From: Dermatemys mawii
Taxonomy: Eukaryota > Chordata > Testudines > Dermatemydidae
Length of the DNA stretch: 64,000 bases
Reading direction: 5' to 3'
Assembly (NCBI GenBank): GCA_007922305.1
Contig: ML677333.1
Coordinates: forward strand, 14,630,547 to 14,694,546
Shown here in pieces: positions 47,220-59,927 of the stretch. Within the stretch, counting starts at the first letter, position 1. Each line of letters opens with the position of its first letter. The notes under the pieces were generated by a model. That model was given only the letters and a program-made list of their open reading frames with translations, ran no database searches and had not been told where the DNA came from. The position numbers and the translations under genes were made by a program.

Positions 47220-47457
47220 CCTGCAGCTGCTGTGAAAAGTAGTTACTGAAACTTACCATCTGTGCAGAAAACAGCTACAGAGAACATCATTCTAAAGGAA
47301 AAGTTTGCTGAACGTTAAAACGTCCTGAAAAACAATGCTGAAATAGAAAAGCCCCTTTTAACCAGAGTTATAGTAGTGCTATAAAAAGGATATTTATTGA
47401 GAACAGCTGCTTACCAGGTAACTTTCTACAGATTTTGTACCAAAGTTTTATTTCATA

Positions 47458-48430
47458 AGAATGACTGTTCTGGGTCAGATCGATGGTCCATCTAACCCAG
47501 TATCCTGTCTTCCAACAGTGGCCAGTACCAGGTGCTTCAGAGGGAATAAACAGAATATGCAGTTGTCAAGTGATCCATCCGCTGTTGTACAGTCCCAGGA
47601 TCTGGCACTCAGAGGCTAGGGACACCATATCAAAGCTGTTCCATACCCTTAATTGTTTTTGTTGCCCTTCTCTGTACTTTTTTCTAATTCAAATGTATCT
47701 TTTTTGAGATGGGGCAACCAGAACTGCACACAATATTGAAGGTGTGGGAGTACCATGGATTTATATAGTGGCCTTATGATATTTTTTGTCTTACTGACTA
47801 TCCCTTTCCTAATGATTCCTGACATTCTGTTAGCCTTTTTGACTGCTGCTGCACATTGAGCAGATTTGTTTAGAGAACTATTTACAGTGACTTCAAGATC
47901 TTTCTTGAGTGGTAACAACTCATCCCGTCATTTTCTATGTATAGTTGGCATTATGTTTTTTGATGTGTATTATTTTGCATTTACTAACACTGAATTTCAT
48001 CTACCATTTTGTTACCTAGTCACTCAGTTTCGTGCAATCCCTTTGTAATTCTTCACAGTCTGCTTTGGACTTAACTATCTTGAGTAATTTTGCATTATCT
48101 GTAAATTTTATCATCTCACTGTTTACCCCCCTTTCCAGATCATTTTTGAATATGTACTGGTCTCATCACAGATCAATGAGGGACACCACTATTAACCTCT
48201 CTCCTTTCTGAAAACTGACCATGAATTCCTACCCTTTGTTTCCTGTCTTTTAACCAGTTACTGATCCATCAGAGTCCTCTTATTCTATGACTGCTTACTT
48301 TGCTTAAGATCCTTTGGTGAAGGAAATTCCAAATACACTGTACCCACTGGATCACCCTTGTTGGCCCCCTCAAACAATTCTAATAGATTGGTGAGGCATG
48401 ATTTCCCTTTACTTCTGCATACTCTGAATG
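47458..48430 (-). mobile_element. CR1 LINE 3' portion
   Basis: Reverse CR1 from 'tgttctgggtcagatcgatggtcc' through 'gcccttctctgtac' to 'ccttgttggccccctcaaa'. The minus-strand frame 47649-47918 includes AVKKANRMSGIIRKGIVSKT and LQYCVQFWLPHLKKD, the CR1 RT C-terminal region. Broken elsewhere. Confidence 0.88.
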
Positions 48431-49300
48431 AGTACGCAGAAGCACATCTGCATCTTAATCTTGGTGTTAACCTTGCTACTGAACTTCTGACTTCTTCATC
48501 TGTGTTCAGTAGAGTAGGTCATGTTATAAATAACTGACTACAGTGCATGGATACAAAACCTTAGTTTTTTCACAATTAAGATTTAACTTGAGAGGACTTG
48601 ATTTCCTTAAAATCTCATTTTCATGAAGTTTAAAAAAAGAAATATTTTGGATTCTCCCTAAATGTTAAACTAATTTACTAAAAGTTTCTTTTTGATAAAT
48701 ATTAGATTTGAGTTTCTAGAAGAATAAAATGGATTGCGATGAGAGAGAATCCATTACCTTTTTAAGGCTAATAATTCTTTGTGGGAAGATGAGTCAGATC
48801 TAAGTGGAGATTGCTTCAGATAAAAGGCTTTATTTTAAATAGATATCTGCAGTTCTAAGTCTAGAATACAGTGAAGTGGAATAAACTTATTCTTCAGTAC
48901 AACCAGTGCTAGCAGTTATACCAGAAAGATTTCATTTCATGATGAAATCAAAGATAATGTTCTGGAAGAATTCATAATTCTGAAATTTCTCAGCTAGTTG
49001 CTGTTTGTTCAGACAAGCCCTAGTTTATTCTAAACTGCATATATACACTTTAAAAATTAACATATGCTAGAATATTCCTGGAGACTGGGAGACACATTAT
49101 GAATGTGAGCGATTGAATTTGCCAATTAACTTTGACTCCAGTTATGCAAGGTACCAAGTGTCCTGCAAATTCTGACATCAGCTGGATTTCAGAGTGTTGT
49201 ACAGCTTATGAAATCAAACCAAGGCATAACAAGTGTGTTGTTCACTTACTTTTACAAGTGTAGCTTTTAGTCTTAATTTGATATTTCATAATGTGCTAAT
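48430..49300. other. Intronic stretch without recognised features
   Basis: AT-rich; no repeat or gene identified. Confidence 0.5.
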
Positions 49301-49306
49301 AAATAT

Positions 49307-49954
49307 TGTGACAAAGCTCCAAGTTTGTACTTGTGGGTCCTGCGCTTCCTGGCAGATTGAGGGGCCTCAGAAACTCATCTAGGCCCCAGAGTGACCTCCC
49401 TTTCTCAGTATAATTGGCAAGAGTCACTGCCTAGTGAGTTACCTTCATCACAGGCCAGTATGGAAGATGGAAAAGGGGGGAGCCCGGGCTCACCCTCTAC
49501 TCCGGACTCCAGCTAATAGTATCAGCTAAGATGGCTGACCTTTTAGGCACAAAACACAATACAATTCCCTGGGCTACTTCCCCACAGCAGTCTCTGCTTC
49601 TTCAAACCCCACTTCACCCTTACCTCAGGGCCTCCTTCCTTCTGTATGATATGTTGTCCACCACTCAGTCTCACCAACAGCACAACTTCCTCTCTCAGCT
49701 CCTGACACCCACACCCACTTGACTAACTGGAAGGTTTTTATGTGGTTTCAGCCAGTCCCTGATTGGCTTCAGCTGTCCCAATTAGGCTAGCTGTTTCTAC
49801 TCCTTTCTAGAAGGTTCTTAATTGGCCCCAGGTGTCTTGATTGGCCTGGAGTAGCCTTTGTTTGGCTCTCCAGGGAACAGGGACCTGCACATCCTGAGAC
49901 TAATATACCTGCCTTCCAGCACTCTCTATATCCTTCTGGACTGACTCCGTCACA
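49307..49954. mobile_element. Solo LTR-like element, TG...CA, 4-bp TSD
   Basis: Starts TGTGACAAAGCTCC and ends CCGTCACA, flanked by ATAT on both sides (49303-49306 and 49955-49958). 648 bp, no coding. Internal 'accctctactccgg', 'ctgggctacttcccc' and repeated 'taattggc..caggtgtc' blocks relate it to 59282-59803. Confidence 0.72.
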
Positions 49955-50250
49955 ATATTTAGTATGTATTATAAAATTAGTCTTAGAGGCACCACTAAAT
50001 TGGAACTCCTCTTAAATGTTTGCAGTAAAATGGGGATGGTGCCTCATTTTTGTGAAGATTATAAATTGTACAGATTAGAAAAATATGGATTATAGAGGTT
50101 CTATGTATTTGCCCACATTTCAAAATAAACACTTTCTATAATCACAGACACTTTAAAATAATTTTTTTTTTGCATATTGGGCACCCTCTATGTTATGATA
50201 AATGAGTAGCTCCCCTTGTGAAACTCACATGCTGAAGGTAATCCTGACCT

Positions 50251-50296
50251 ATAATTGGTATAATTAATGGATATATAATTGGTATAATTAATGGAT
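50251..50296 (+). repeat. Tandem duplication of 22 bp
   Basis: Two identical copies of ATAATTGGTATAATTAATGG plus AT, separated by two bases. Confidence 0.85.
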
Positions 50297-50417
50297 TCCA
50301 TTCTTTGTGATACGCCTTAGGGAAAGAAAAGGATAGGAAGAGTTCAAATATATCCATGAACTGTTATGTGCTACTTTTAAAAACAAACAAGTGATTCGAT
50401 ACAACTTTCCTCTACAG

Positions 50418-51210
50418 CAGGCGTGGGCAAACTACGGCCCGCGGGCCAAATCCGGCCCGTGAGCTGCTCCGAATCGGCGCCCCCAGCTCCGGCTGGTGAG
50501 TTTGCTCCAGCCCCTCCCCTGCTGTTTCCCCCTGGGCCATGTGAGCACCGCTCTGGGGACGGGGCTGCATGACAGTGTGTCTGGCTTCGGGCCAGACATG
50601 GTGCACAGTCTGGCAGATCAGCACAGCCCAGTGTCTGGCTCCGGGCCAGGCACCTGGCATGGTAAGAGGGTCGGGGCCTAGGCGAGGTGGAGTTGGACGG
50701 TTGGGTAAGGGGCAGAGGGTCTTGGGGGGGTGGTCAGAGGATGGGAAATGGGGGGGTTGGTGATGTGTGGGAGTCCTAGGGGGCCTATCAGGGGGTGGGA
50801 GTGTGGATAGGGGTTGGGACAGTCAGGGGACAGGGAGCAGGGAGGTTGTATAGGGGGTGAGGTCCTGGGGGGTGATTAGGGGGTGGGCGGGGTCTCCGCA
50901 AGGGGTGGTCAGGGGACAAGGAGCAGGGGGCTTATATAGGAAGTGGGGTCTTGAGAGAGTGGTTAGGGGCAGGGGTTCTCTGGAAGGGGTAGTCGGGACA
51001 AGAAGCAGGGGGGCTTAGATAGGGGGTGATGCCTGTGGGGGGCAATTAGAGTGGGGGGGTTTCCGGAGGGGGCGATCAGGGGACAAGGAACAGGGGGAGT
51101 TTGGATGAGTTGGGAGTTCTGAGGGGGGCAGTCAGGACAGGACGTGGGTGGGGGTCAGATAGGGGGTGGGTCCAGGCTGTTTGAGGAGGCCAAAAAGTTT
51201 GCCCACCCCA
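50418..51210. mobile_element. Large G-rich hAT element, perfect 8-bp TSD
   Basis: Ends CAGGCGTGGGCAAACT / AGTTTGCCCACCCCA are flanked by perfect CTCTACAG (50410-50417 and 51211-51218). 50680-51180 is a G-rich degenerate array of units such as 'gggg(t)ggtcaggggac' with period near 60-70 bp. It is the reverse orientation of the family at 25286-26339. No transposase. Confidence 0.92.
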
Positions 51211-51218
51211 CTCTACAG

Positions 51219-53290
51219 GCTGATCTCTATTCAGACATGAAGAGGGGTTCTGAGAGAGCAATAGTGGGAAGTTTATACGTTTTTAAAAATATGGAATCTC
51301 TGCATCTCCCCTTACCTACTGTCCTTCAGCAATGAAATCAAGGAGAATTAGTCCAATTTGGTGGATAAATAAAATCAAATTCTAGTCTTACTTTTTACAT
51401 GGGGGGGTCTCTTCTGCTCGAGATCTGAATGTTTTCAACCACATAACTCTGAGATTTATGTGCATCTCCATTATTTTGAGTTATAAGCAACTGAAGGTTA
51501 GTACCTTCAGTGTCGTATGAGATGCTAATCTCCTTCCATAATGCCTAAATTAGAATGCCACTTTATCACAAAACAATTTTTAAAAATATATTTTAAAAAG
51601 CCTGTTTAATAATTATTTGAAAGCTTGATTTAAATTAAATAATTTAATTGAAGTAACTATAGTAAGAAGCTGTAGTCTGAAGGGTGCCTTTCCAAAATAA
51701 ATAATTAAAAGACACTATAGGCAGTTTTTTTCTCTCTGTTTTTATTGAGCTAACTTCCCCTAATTTCTTTAAATATTAGCCTTTCAAATAAAGAGTTAGC
51801 CAATGCTTCTGGCTATGTCTGTAGTTATATGGATTCTGTTTATATCTATTCTTCTGTGAATCCTTTGTCAATGCTAGTCTTGTCACAGCTTTCACAAATA
51901 CCTCTGGAACAATTCATGCTTTTCTTTCTAAGTTTTCCAGTTTTTAAAAAAAACACCTTTAACGTAGTCATTTATGGATTCTTTTCAACATTGTAAACCA
52001 CCAACTTTGTCCCTATTAACATTGTAGTGATTTGCTTTTTTAGTAAAGAAAGCAATCTTACACTATTGGCTCAGATTAAATTAAACTTACAAGAAAATGA
52101 ATTAAGATTTCAAAAAGTAAAACATTAGGAATATTCAAAGCAAATTAATCATATGTTCCTGCTCTGAAATTTGCAGCTAATAGACTGACAGTAGAAAATC
52201 AGCTTGGCATGTGGCAATATTTTGTAAAACATATACATTGAAAGGTTTTTGTTACAAGCCCCTAGTTGCTGACATTGTCCCTCTAAGTTTCTGCAGCCTA
52301 TTGGGTTGCCCAGTGTACCACTGCTCTGCTTGGATGTCCACACTGCTGTCTGTATCAGGCATGTTATCTGAATCTCCACATGCTATGGTCCTGCTTCTGG
52401 CACACTTACCCCACTTCTACTATGCTATCTTTGCCAGGACTTTACGGAATTCTCAGAAGGCAGCCTTAAGTTTGTCTTCTTCAGCAGCTGCATCAGGGAA
52501 ATCCTCCTCCAGCTAGAAGTGGGGTTTGTAGAGCTCCTTTATGTGCTACTTTTATGCAAAATAAAGGGACCAGTGTCGGGGTAAAAATCTCATCCATTGT
52601 GTTGCCTTTGTGCCATCTGGAACTTCCCTTATTCTTTCTTCCTATTTTCAGTTTCAACTGCAGTGGTTCAGAGTAGGCTTTTGGCAGATGATATATCTTT
52701 TGAGAGTTCCTTGACATTGATGGACAGAAAGATTTCCAATGTAGCGGGGTTCTACCTGTTTGTTGCAAGAGCTTACCTCCCACAAAGAGAAGTTTAGCTA
52801 CTAGCTTCCCACTAGAGATTTCACCTCTCCAAACAGGACAGTATTGTTGAAGAATCTAAGAGGATGGCATGGCAGCTGCTGCATTAAAGATGATTTCATC
52901 CCATACCTCTCCTCCAGCAGGCATCATGAGAGTGCAGCCTAAGCTTAACCCCAGCATTATCAAAATATTTTTTTCATTAGAGACTTATTGTAATGAGACT
53001 CACCTTTCTGGATGGGAATATATGTAGGATTGTTATTATCCCTCTCTTCTTCAAATTGTCTGAAGGGGGGAAGTTCTCAAAATCCTTTTATGTCTAAAGA
53101 ATTAGTCAAACACTGCTTTATTATGGGGAATTCTTTTCTCTCCTCAAATTAGTTCTTGAGAGAAGGGAGGAGGTGTCTATCTTATATTATCCATTAGAGG
53201 ATAGGGCTTTTCTCTAGAGAATATTGACTTTCTTTATGTAATATAATAAAAATGTTGTAAATAAGTACAAAAACAATAAAACACAACTAT
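51219..53290. other. Intronic stretch, no assigned features
   Basis: Frames at 52211-52516 (+) and 52493-52783 (-) have no domain I can name. It may include degraded sequence of the element at 53292-54200, but I cannot show it. Confidence 0.4.
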
Positions 53291-53291
53291 T

Positions 53292-54200
53292 TTGCCTAAT
53301 TTCATATTTTATAGCATTAAAGTTCCCAAAGGCTGTGGTGGAGATCAAAACATTGGGGGGGGGGTGTTTTTGTTTTGTTTACTTTTCTACACTATATATA
53401 GGATGGGGTTGCTTGGGCCAGACATGCCGGGGGGGCCTGGTACCATACCAGCCACTTCTGTGATTCTATTTGATGCACTAGGGGATGTCCCCAGCAGTCA
53501 GATCTTCCTCACTGTCACGTTGTTTGGGTAGATCCCCCCCTAGGGGAGCTTTCTCTTGCCGGCACTGAGAAACCTGTGACAACTGGTACTGGACTCACCT
53601 CAACCTGCTCCGGGACTGCAGTTGGTCCTGGTAATGCAAGAACAGCCTTGGGAGCTGTCTCCTTTGCTTCTGCTTTGTACTTCCCCCACATTTCCTGATG
53701 AGGCTGTGATACTGGAGGCATCATCCCGGGTACCAGATGACTTTAAGGCATATCAAGAAATCTTCAGGAGAATGGCACCTTCTTGGAACATTCAACCTGA
53801 ATGAGTGGAAGAGAATATCCTCAAGCTCATTGACATTCTCCATTCCACTGTGACAGAAAAGGTGGTGTTGTCTATAAATGAGACATTTATGCAGCGGGCC
53901 AAAACAGCCTGGCAAAACCCTTCCTTTGTTCCACCTGTGGCAAAACGAACAGAATGTGAATATCTAGTTCTGTTCCAGGCGTTTGAGCAATTTTATTTGT
54001 TTCCCATGTTTAGTTCATTAGTTGTGGCATTGGTGAATCAGAGAAGCCCTAAGGGTCGGACTAAGGCTACCCATGAAGACAAAGCACGCAAAGAAGAAAA
54101 TACATTTACTTACTTTCTTGTTAGTGGTGGTCGTCAAGATGTATTGCCTATGTCCATACACGACCCTTCTTCCCTGAGGTATCATCAGTTTTTGGTGTGA
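53292..54200 (+). pseudogene. Decayed gag-like ORF, possibly DIRS/LAP2alpha-related
   Basis: A single frame continues from 53622 to 54200 except for one TGA at 53802-53804; the same frame extends upstream to 53292 with further stops near 53529-53575. Recognisable blocks are PDDFKAYQEIFRRMAPSWNI (about 53730-53790), EENILKLIDILHSTVTEKVV (about 53808-53865) and TAWQNPSFVPPVAKRTECEY. From memory, these resemble repeated turtle reading frames of DIRS-type retrotransposons that share a domain with LAP2alpha. No reverse transcriptase or tyrosine recombinase was seen nearby. The retrotransposon identity is moderate; the absence of a host gene is firmer. Confidence 0.5.
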
Positions 54201-54320
54201 AGGAACTTAAGTGGAGGCGGGGGAGGAGAGTGAGAGAGGTTGGCTTGGCCTTTATACCTTCCATTCAGAGCATGAGGAGCCAGGATGTGCGTGGGACTGC
54301 CCCAGCAGGTACTGTTAGGG

Positions 54321-54442
54321 TAAGGTGACCAGATAGCAAGTGTGAAAAATCGGGATGGGGTGTGGGATAATTGGCACCTATATAAGAAAAAGCCCCAAAT
54401 ATCAGGACTGACCCTATAAAATCAGGACATCTAGTCACCCTG
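54321..54442. mobile_element. TAGGGTGACC-type hAT MITE, 8-bp TSD
   Basis: Ends TAAGGTGACCAGA / TCTAGTCACCCTG are flanked by TGTTAGGG (54313-54320) and TATTAGGG (54443-54450), one mismatch. Confidence 0.85.
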
Positions 54443-54450
54443 TATTAGGG

Positions 54451-57400
54451 AAAACCCTGGAACCAGTGCATAGGATATGGATATAATGGAAATGTGCAGC
54501 ACATCTCGAAGAACCATAGTTATGAGATGAGTAATTGTTTTTGAATCACACCTGCCTACATTTTACTTGTAGAAAAACTCATTAAGTTACAGAATGACCA
54601 TGTTTGTTGGAGAAATATATTTTACAGATAAGAAACTAGCTTTTTTTGGCATAGACTTTAACTTTGTGATGGCCACAGACATAGAAGAGACAAATAATAG
54701 TTACCACAGAAAGGAGAAAGGCACCGGAAGTACTTTTTTTTTTTTTTTCCCCCTACAAGTGAATGTTAGATTTTTCTATGTTAAGGACTGTGTAGCAGTG
54801 GACATTGGATTAGACGTTTCTTACTTGTGCACCAAATCTCTCCTTCCTTGACTTTTTTTTTTTTTTTCCCAAAATCAGAAGTTATAATACATACCAGTAT
54901 CTATCTTGCCAGTGATTATCAGATCACTCCCATTGATGTGACCTGACTTTCTAAACTAGCAAAATAGTCCTTTGGAAGGTAACTGCAAAATAAACAACTT
55001 GTGTCCTTCAGTGTAATAGTCTCACAGAATGTTATGAAACCACAGCTATTTTTCACTTTGAATAATTGATTTAGAACATGGGAAGTCTGAACTCTGGAAG
55101 CTAAACTTTTCTGTTTTCGGCTTTACAGTTTTTAAGAACTTATATTTTAATTGCCTTATCAATAAAAGCTTGATTTTTTTTTTTAACTTCAGACTTCTCA
55201 CAGAAATTGTGTTTTTATCCTGAGATTAATAAAGAAATTGAAGACTAAAGGAATTTTTTTATGAATATCAGGTGTTGGTATTACTATTTAAATATATGCC
55301 CACATATGGGAAGCCAGCTTGTACTCTTGTGGCTTGTCTATATGAACACTTAGTTTGTGGCAAGCTGGGATGTAAATCTACATCTCACTAGCATGCCACC
55401 CACTCACTGTCCATGTTGAATTTGAAACCATGCCCTAAAATTTCCCTAGTGCACTTTGATCTATCCTGCTTTGAAATGGAGTAGATTCAAGCATATTAGA
55501 CACATTTTAACACATGGTACTAGGGTCCACACAGAGAGTTAAGGTGTGGCAGGCTAGTGTAAAATAGATTTCCTCCCCAGCTTAAGTATTTGTATGGACA
55601 AACACTTATGCTGGAGACTGTTACTGTGGTCCCATAATATGAAACATTCTGCCTTTATTGGAACATAAGATAAAAACCCTTTTCGGAGAAGAAGCCAGCA
55701 TAATCCAGTGTAGATATGCTGTAGATAGATACAGATGCAAAACCCCCTTGCTATGAGAGTTTGCCCCTCTCTTCTGCCCAAGTTTTATCCTTGTTTCCTT
55801 GAGTATTCATTGACTCACACAGCTGCTGTAGTTTTTAAATCCTGACATCAACACATACATTTATTTTATCAGCTGCTAAACATTTTCCACTTCACGAGCC
55901 TCCTGCTGAGGATAAACTGGTTTCCCTGGGCTTCAGCCAAACCATTGGCCAAAGGTGCTTCCATCTTAACAGGTGACCAATAAAGGTCTAAATACCCATT
56001 GTTGTGCCTGGTCCGGGGGATGGTGGTGGTTTGCTAAGGCTGCTACAGCATAACTCCACATCCCCGTTGAGATTTTCCATGATACAAGAATTTCATAACT
56101 TCATAATATCAATCAGAATTTGTAAGCTATACATAGACAGATTCCACAGGTTGTCACAGCACAGGAAAAATAAAATAGACTATTTAAACAGTGACTTTGA
56201 AACAGAGAACAAACATTAAACGGAGGAGGAAGATAATTTCTCTTTTTTCTGATACTATTTGGGAAGTGAGATTAGGGAAAAATATATATGGATACAGTTA
56301 AAGTTGGAGTTTGATCCATTATGTTCCCCAGTCTACAATATTGCTGTTTAACATTCAGCAGAGCATTGGGCCTCATGAGGGGCATTACGTTACTTCTGAA
56401 AAATCATACACATTTTGTTTTTATTGCTGAAATAATTTGTTGTAAACAAGAATTTTAATTAATACCACTTAATAACTGTTACTGCCAAGAAGATGTCAGT
56501 ACTGAGATCATACATTTTTTTACACAAACACATATTCAAACTCAGCATTAGGCAGATTGTCTTGTAATAACAGAATATTAATGACTGCTGTTTCTTTGTT
56601 TCGAATTACATAACATTAATTAAAATGCACATTCATATACATGAAAATGGTTCCCGTTTGTTCCTTTAAATTCTATCCTTTTATTGTCTCCGGTTTCTGG
56701 GACTTAGTGCAAAGGATCTTCTTATCCAGTACTGGTTTCTATATTAATCTAAGAACTAAAGGGATCATGATAATCTCCCTTCTTCAGACAAACATTTTTG
56801 CAATTCACTAGTGCCAAAGTCTCATTCTTACTTGTCTTCTAAATTGAAGTAATCTTTAAAAACAGAAAATTTAGCCACTGACTACCTGCCTTCACAATGT
56901 GACTGACCTTTGCTATCTTATCTATAGCAAACACTAATAACTTTTACTCTTAGTAGCTAAAATTGTTGATTAAATATAAATGAATACTTAGTGCAATATG
57001 CAAAAACTTTACAGGATATTAGACCCTCAGACTGAAACGATGATTAAAAATCTGAATTGTCTGAAGATCTGGTTCTGTGTGGTGTAAGATCCGACTGTTC
57101 TTAATTGCATAGCCTGTGTTTTTTATTCCCATCAATTTTCTTCAGCTTTGTTCTGACAATTCCCACAGTCTTTGTCATTAACTGCCCTTCACTGTAGCTT
57201 CTCCATCTCAATAATAAGATCACATCTCTAATAGTTTAAATTTAAAAACAAATATTCCAAATGTTGCCTCACTTACATACTTTATTGAAATATCATTGCT
57301 GGCTCAATTTCAAATGGAGCCCTACTTAGCCATATGTGTGCTTGTTAACTAAGGACACTTAAACATTATTCTCATTTTCTGCTGTGGCCATTTGCTCCAA

Positions 57401-58235
57401 GTTACAGTGTCACCTTTAAGAAGTGCTCAGATACCACTATGATGAATGTGGTATAAAATGGTTCTGTTACTGCTTTGGAGTCTTCAACTGAAACATCAGC
57501 GTATAATCGAACTCACTGGAGAAGATGCCCCATAAGTATCTTTCATCTGAGAAGCTGAGATAGTAAACAGTTTTGAATAAGTGCACAACTGTCATGAAGA
57601 TCTATTTTATTATATTTCAGCTTAATTTTCTCACTTTCTCTCAGGGGGAACTGCCCCAGATGGCCTTATGATAGAACTGTTACTATCTAAAATATTTTTC
57701 TTTTCTGTGCTTTGTTTATTCATTCTAAGAATTGTGTTTAAACTTTTTGTTACGATTCTCTGCAATGAACTAGGACAGTTCTCTGGATTTTTGGCATTTG
57801 TAGAATAACTTGATAATATAGTCTCTTCTTGGTCATGGTTTTTTGGGGGTAAGAGACGTCCCCAGTTACCTGCACATTTGTGTTTGTGATTTCTCCATAT
57901 CATTCAGCATTTAGTTGCTCTCTTTAATATTAACTAGCCTTCTTTCTGGTTGTTTTTTGCTGTATAGAGTTTACTTCTTACTGCAAGGATCCTTCTGGTT
58001 TGTTAGTGTATGCAGCAAACAAATTCAGAACTAGCATTAATACTAGTTGCACTCCACTTGATACCTCTGGATGGCTACAACTTAGTATAATGTTCTTTAG
58101 TGTTTGGGTAGTTCTTCATATGTCTGTGCTTTGCGTGTTGACTTTACAGATACTATTTTGGTTCTTACCCTAACTAGCATGGTGTCTGCAAAGGCAAATG
58201 GTTTTGTTAATGTACTAGAAATCTTTCAATATGTC
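54451..58235. other. Intronic stretch, mostly unannotated
   Basis: Poly-T runs occur near 54737-54750 and 54852-54867. 55328-55590 contains MITE-like sequence ('gcttgtctatatgaac' and 'gcatgccacccactcactgtccatg'). Nothing else was recognised. Confidence 0.4.
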
Positions 58236-58239
58236 ATTA

Positions 58240-59281
58240 CAGTAGTTAATAAAAAAAGGTGAAATGGTCAACCATAATTTATATGCACTTCGAAAGGTCT
58301 TTGACAGGGTTCCTCACAAGGGGCTTCCCAAAATATCAGCAGTTATGGAGTGAGGCAAATTGTTGTCGTGGATTCAAAAGCATATGAGAGATGGGAAACA
58401 AATAGAGATAAATATCCTAATTTTCTTCATAATAAAAGATTAATAGTGAGGTGCCCTCATGATTCATACTAAGTCCAGTGTTGTTAAATATATTAATGAT
58501 CTAGATCAGTGGCAAGGCAACAACTTTGTTGCATCTACAATTTTTGTTGGGTTGGTCAAGACTAGGGAAGACTGTGAAAAACTTCAGAGGGACTTAAGCT
58601 AGGTAAATGAGCAACATGATAACAGATGAAGTTCAGCTTTGAGAAATGCTAAGGAATGTGCATGGGAGAAAAAATTTGAACTATTCCTACAATCTTCTGG
58701 CTTCTAAATTAACTGAATTAACTGAGGAAAGGGTGCCCTGAGCATTACTGTGAACAGCACAGGGAAGACTTGTAAAAGCAGACAGGATGCTAAGGATGGA
58801 TAGGTACGGATTAGAGAATAAGATAGAAAATATTGCAATGCAGTTACACAAATGGATGGTGTGGCCTCTTCTAGAATACTGTATGCAGTACTGGTCATCC
58901 CATCTCAGAAAGGATATTATAGAATGGAAGAGGATTCAGAAAAAGCCACTGAGAATGATTAAAGGCATGGAAAAACTTTCATGAGAAGAGAATTTGAAAA
59001 GATTGGGATTAATAGGTGTTAAATAGAAAAAGAGACTTTTAAGACTGTTAAAAGCATATATAATGAATGAATGGCATAGAAAAGGTGGTCTGAGTTCTTC
59101 TATTCTCCCTTTGCCACAACACAAGAACAAGGGGACATTGAAAGCTAGTCAATTTTAAAACTAATAAAAGGAAATACTTCTTAACTCAACATGCATTTAG
59201 ATCACGGAAATCTTTGCTACACTGAGTCCAAGAAGTTGAATTCAAAGAAGGAATTGATGTTTGGATTTTCTTGTTATCCAT
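58240..59281 (+). mobile_element. CR1 LINE, sense orientation
   Basis: Runs in the + direction: 'cacttcgaaaggtctttgacagggttcctcac' (RT 'FDKVPH'-like), then at 58787-58984 a frame with LEYCMQYWSSHLRKDIIEWK followed by RIQKKPLRMIKGME, the CR1 C-terminal region, then the 3' part to 59281, where an LTR is inserted. It is the only large LINE in the window in the same orientation as MBOAT2. Confidence 0.82.
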
Positions 59282-59803
59282 TGTGGCAAATTGCTGGCAC
59301 TATTATGATGGGTCCCGTGCTTTCTCTTTTTGTGCGGGGTTCAGGGAGCCATTTCTTGCCCCTGAACAGGATATTAACTGCCCCACTAGTATCCTGGAGG
59401 AGAGGGAGGGTCCTGGGCCCCCCCCTGTACTCCGGGTCCCGGCCCGGGGCCCTGAGGGTAGCGGTAAACCACCTGAATTAGCTATTCCTTCCCCTGGACT
59501 ACTTCCCTTTCCTACCTTTCAGTTTGTGGGGCTTCCTGCCCTCTCTCTACACAAGTCAGGTGCCTCTTTACCTAGGGTCTGGGTGGTCTTGGTTCCAAAT
59601 TCTCCTCTAACTGCTCCAAACTGCTCCAACTGCTCCAAACTCCTATACTCCTCCCCTGTCTGCCTGAAGCAGGGGGTTTTATTAGGTTCTTAACAGTGCC
59701 TTAATTGATTGCAGGTGTTCCAGTCAACCTGCCGCCAGCTTCCGTAGCTTACATATCTCCCCTCAAGCACTCTACCGCAGCTCGCTGGCCCTCCTCTATC
59801 ACA
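59282..59803. mobile_element. Solo LTR-like element in CR1, 4-bp TSD
   Basis: Starts TGTGGCAAATTGC, ends CTATCACA, flanked by CCAT (59278-59281 and 59804-59807). It shares 'ccctgtactccgggtcccggcc'-like and 'ctggactacttccc' blocks with 49307-49954. A short 'actgctccaa' tandem lies near 59605-59640. The frames here are GC-rich artefacts. Confidence 0.7.
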
Positions 59804-59927
59804 CCATGTACTGTTTCAAGAGGAGTAATGCAAACAAAGAGTTTTATAAGTTACATAAACATCATGTATGATGGTTTAAACCCCTCTCTAACTATTCAGG
59901 ATTAGGATGAAACCTTCATAGAGGCAG

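Noticed and set aside
53515..53915. Minus-strand frames over the gag-like region
   Set aside because: Shadows of the plus-strand gag-like frame, which has the recognisable blocks.
58140..58190. Possible next MBOAT2 exon after 'tttacag' at 58150
   Set aside because: The downstream codons (ATACTATTTTGG...) do not continue the Asn-Tyr-Cys-Phe order expected, and the split codon would not be completed correctly.
59191..59693. 96- and 140-codon plus-strand frames
   Set aside because: They cross from CR1 into a GC-rich LTR; there is no domain and no splice support.
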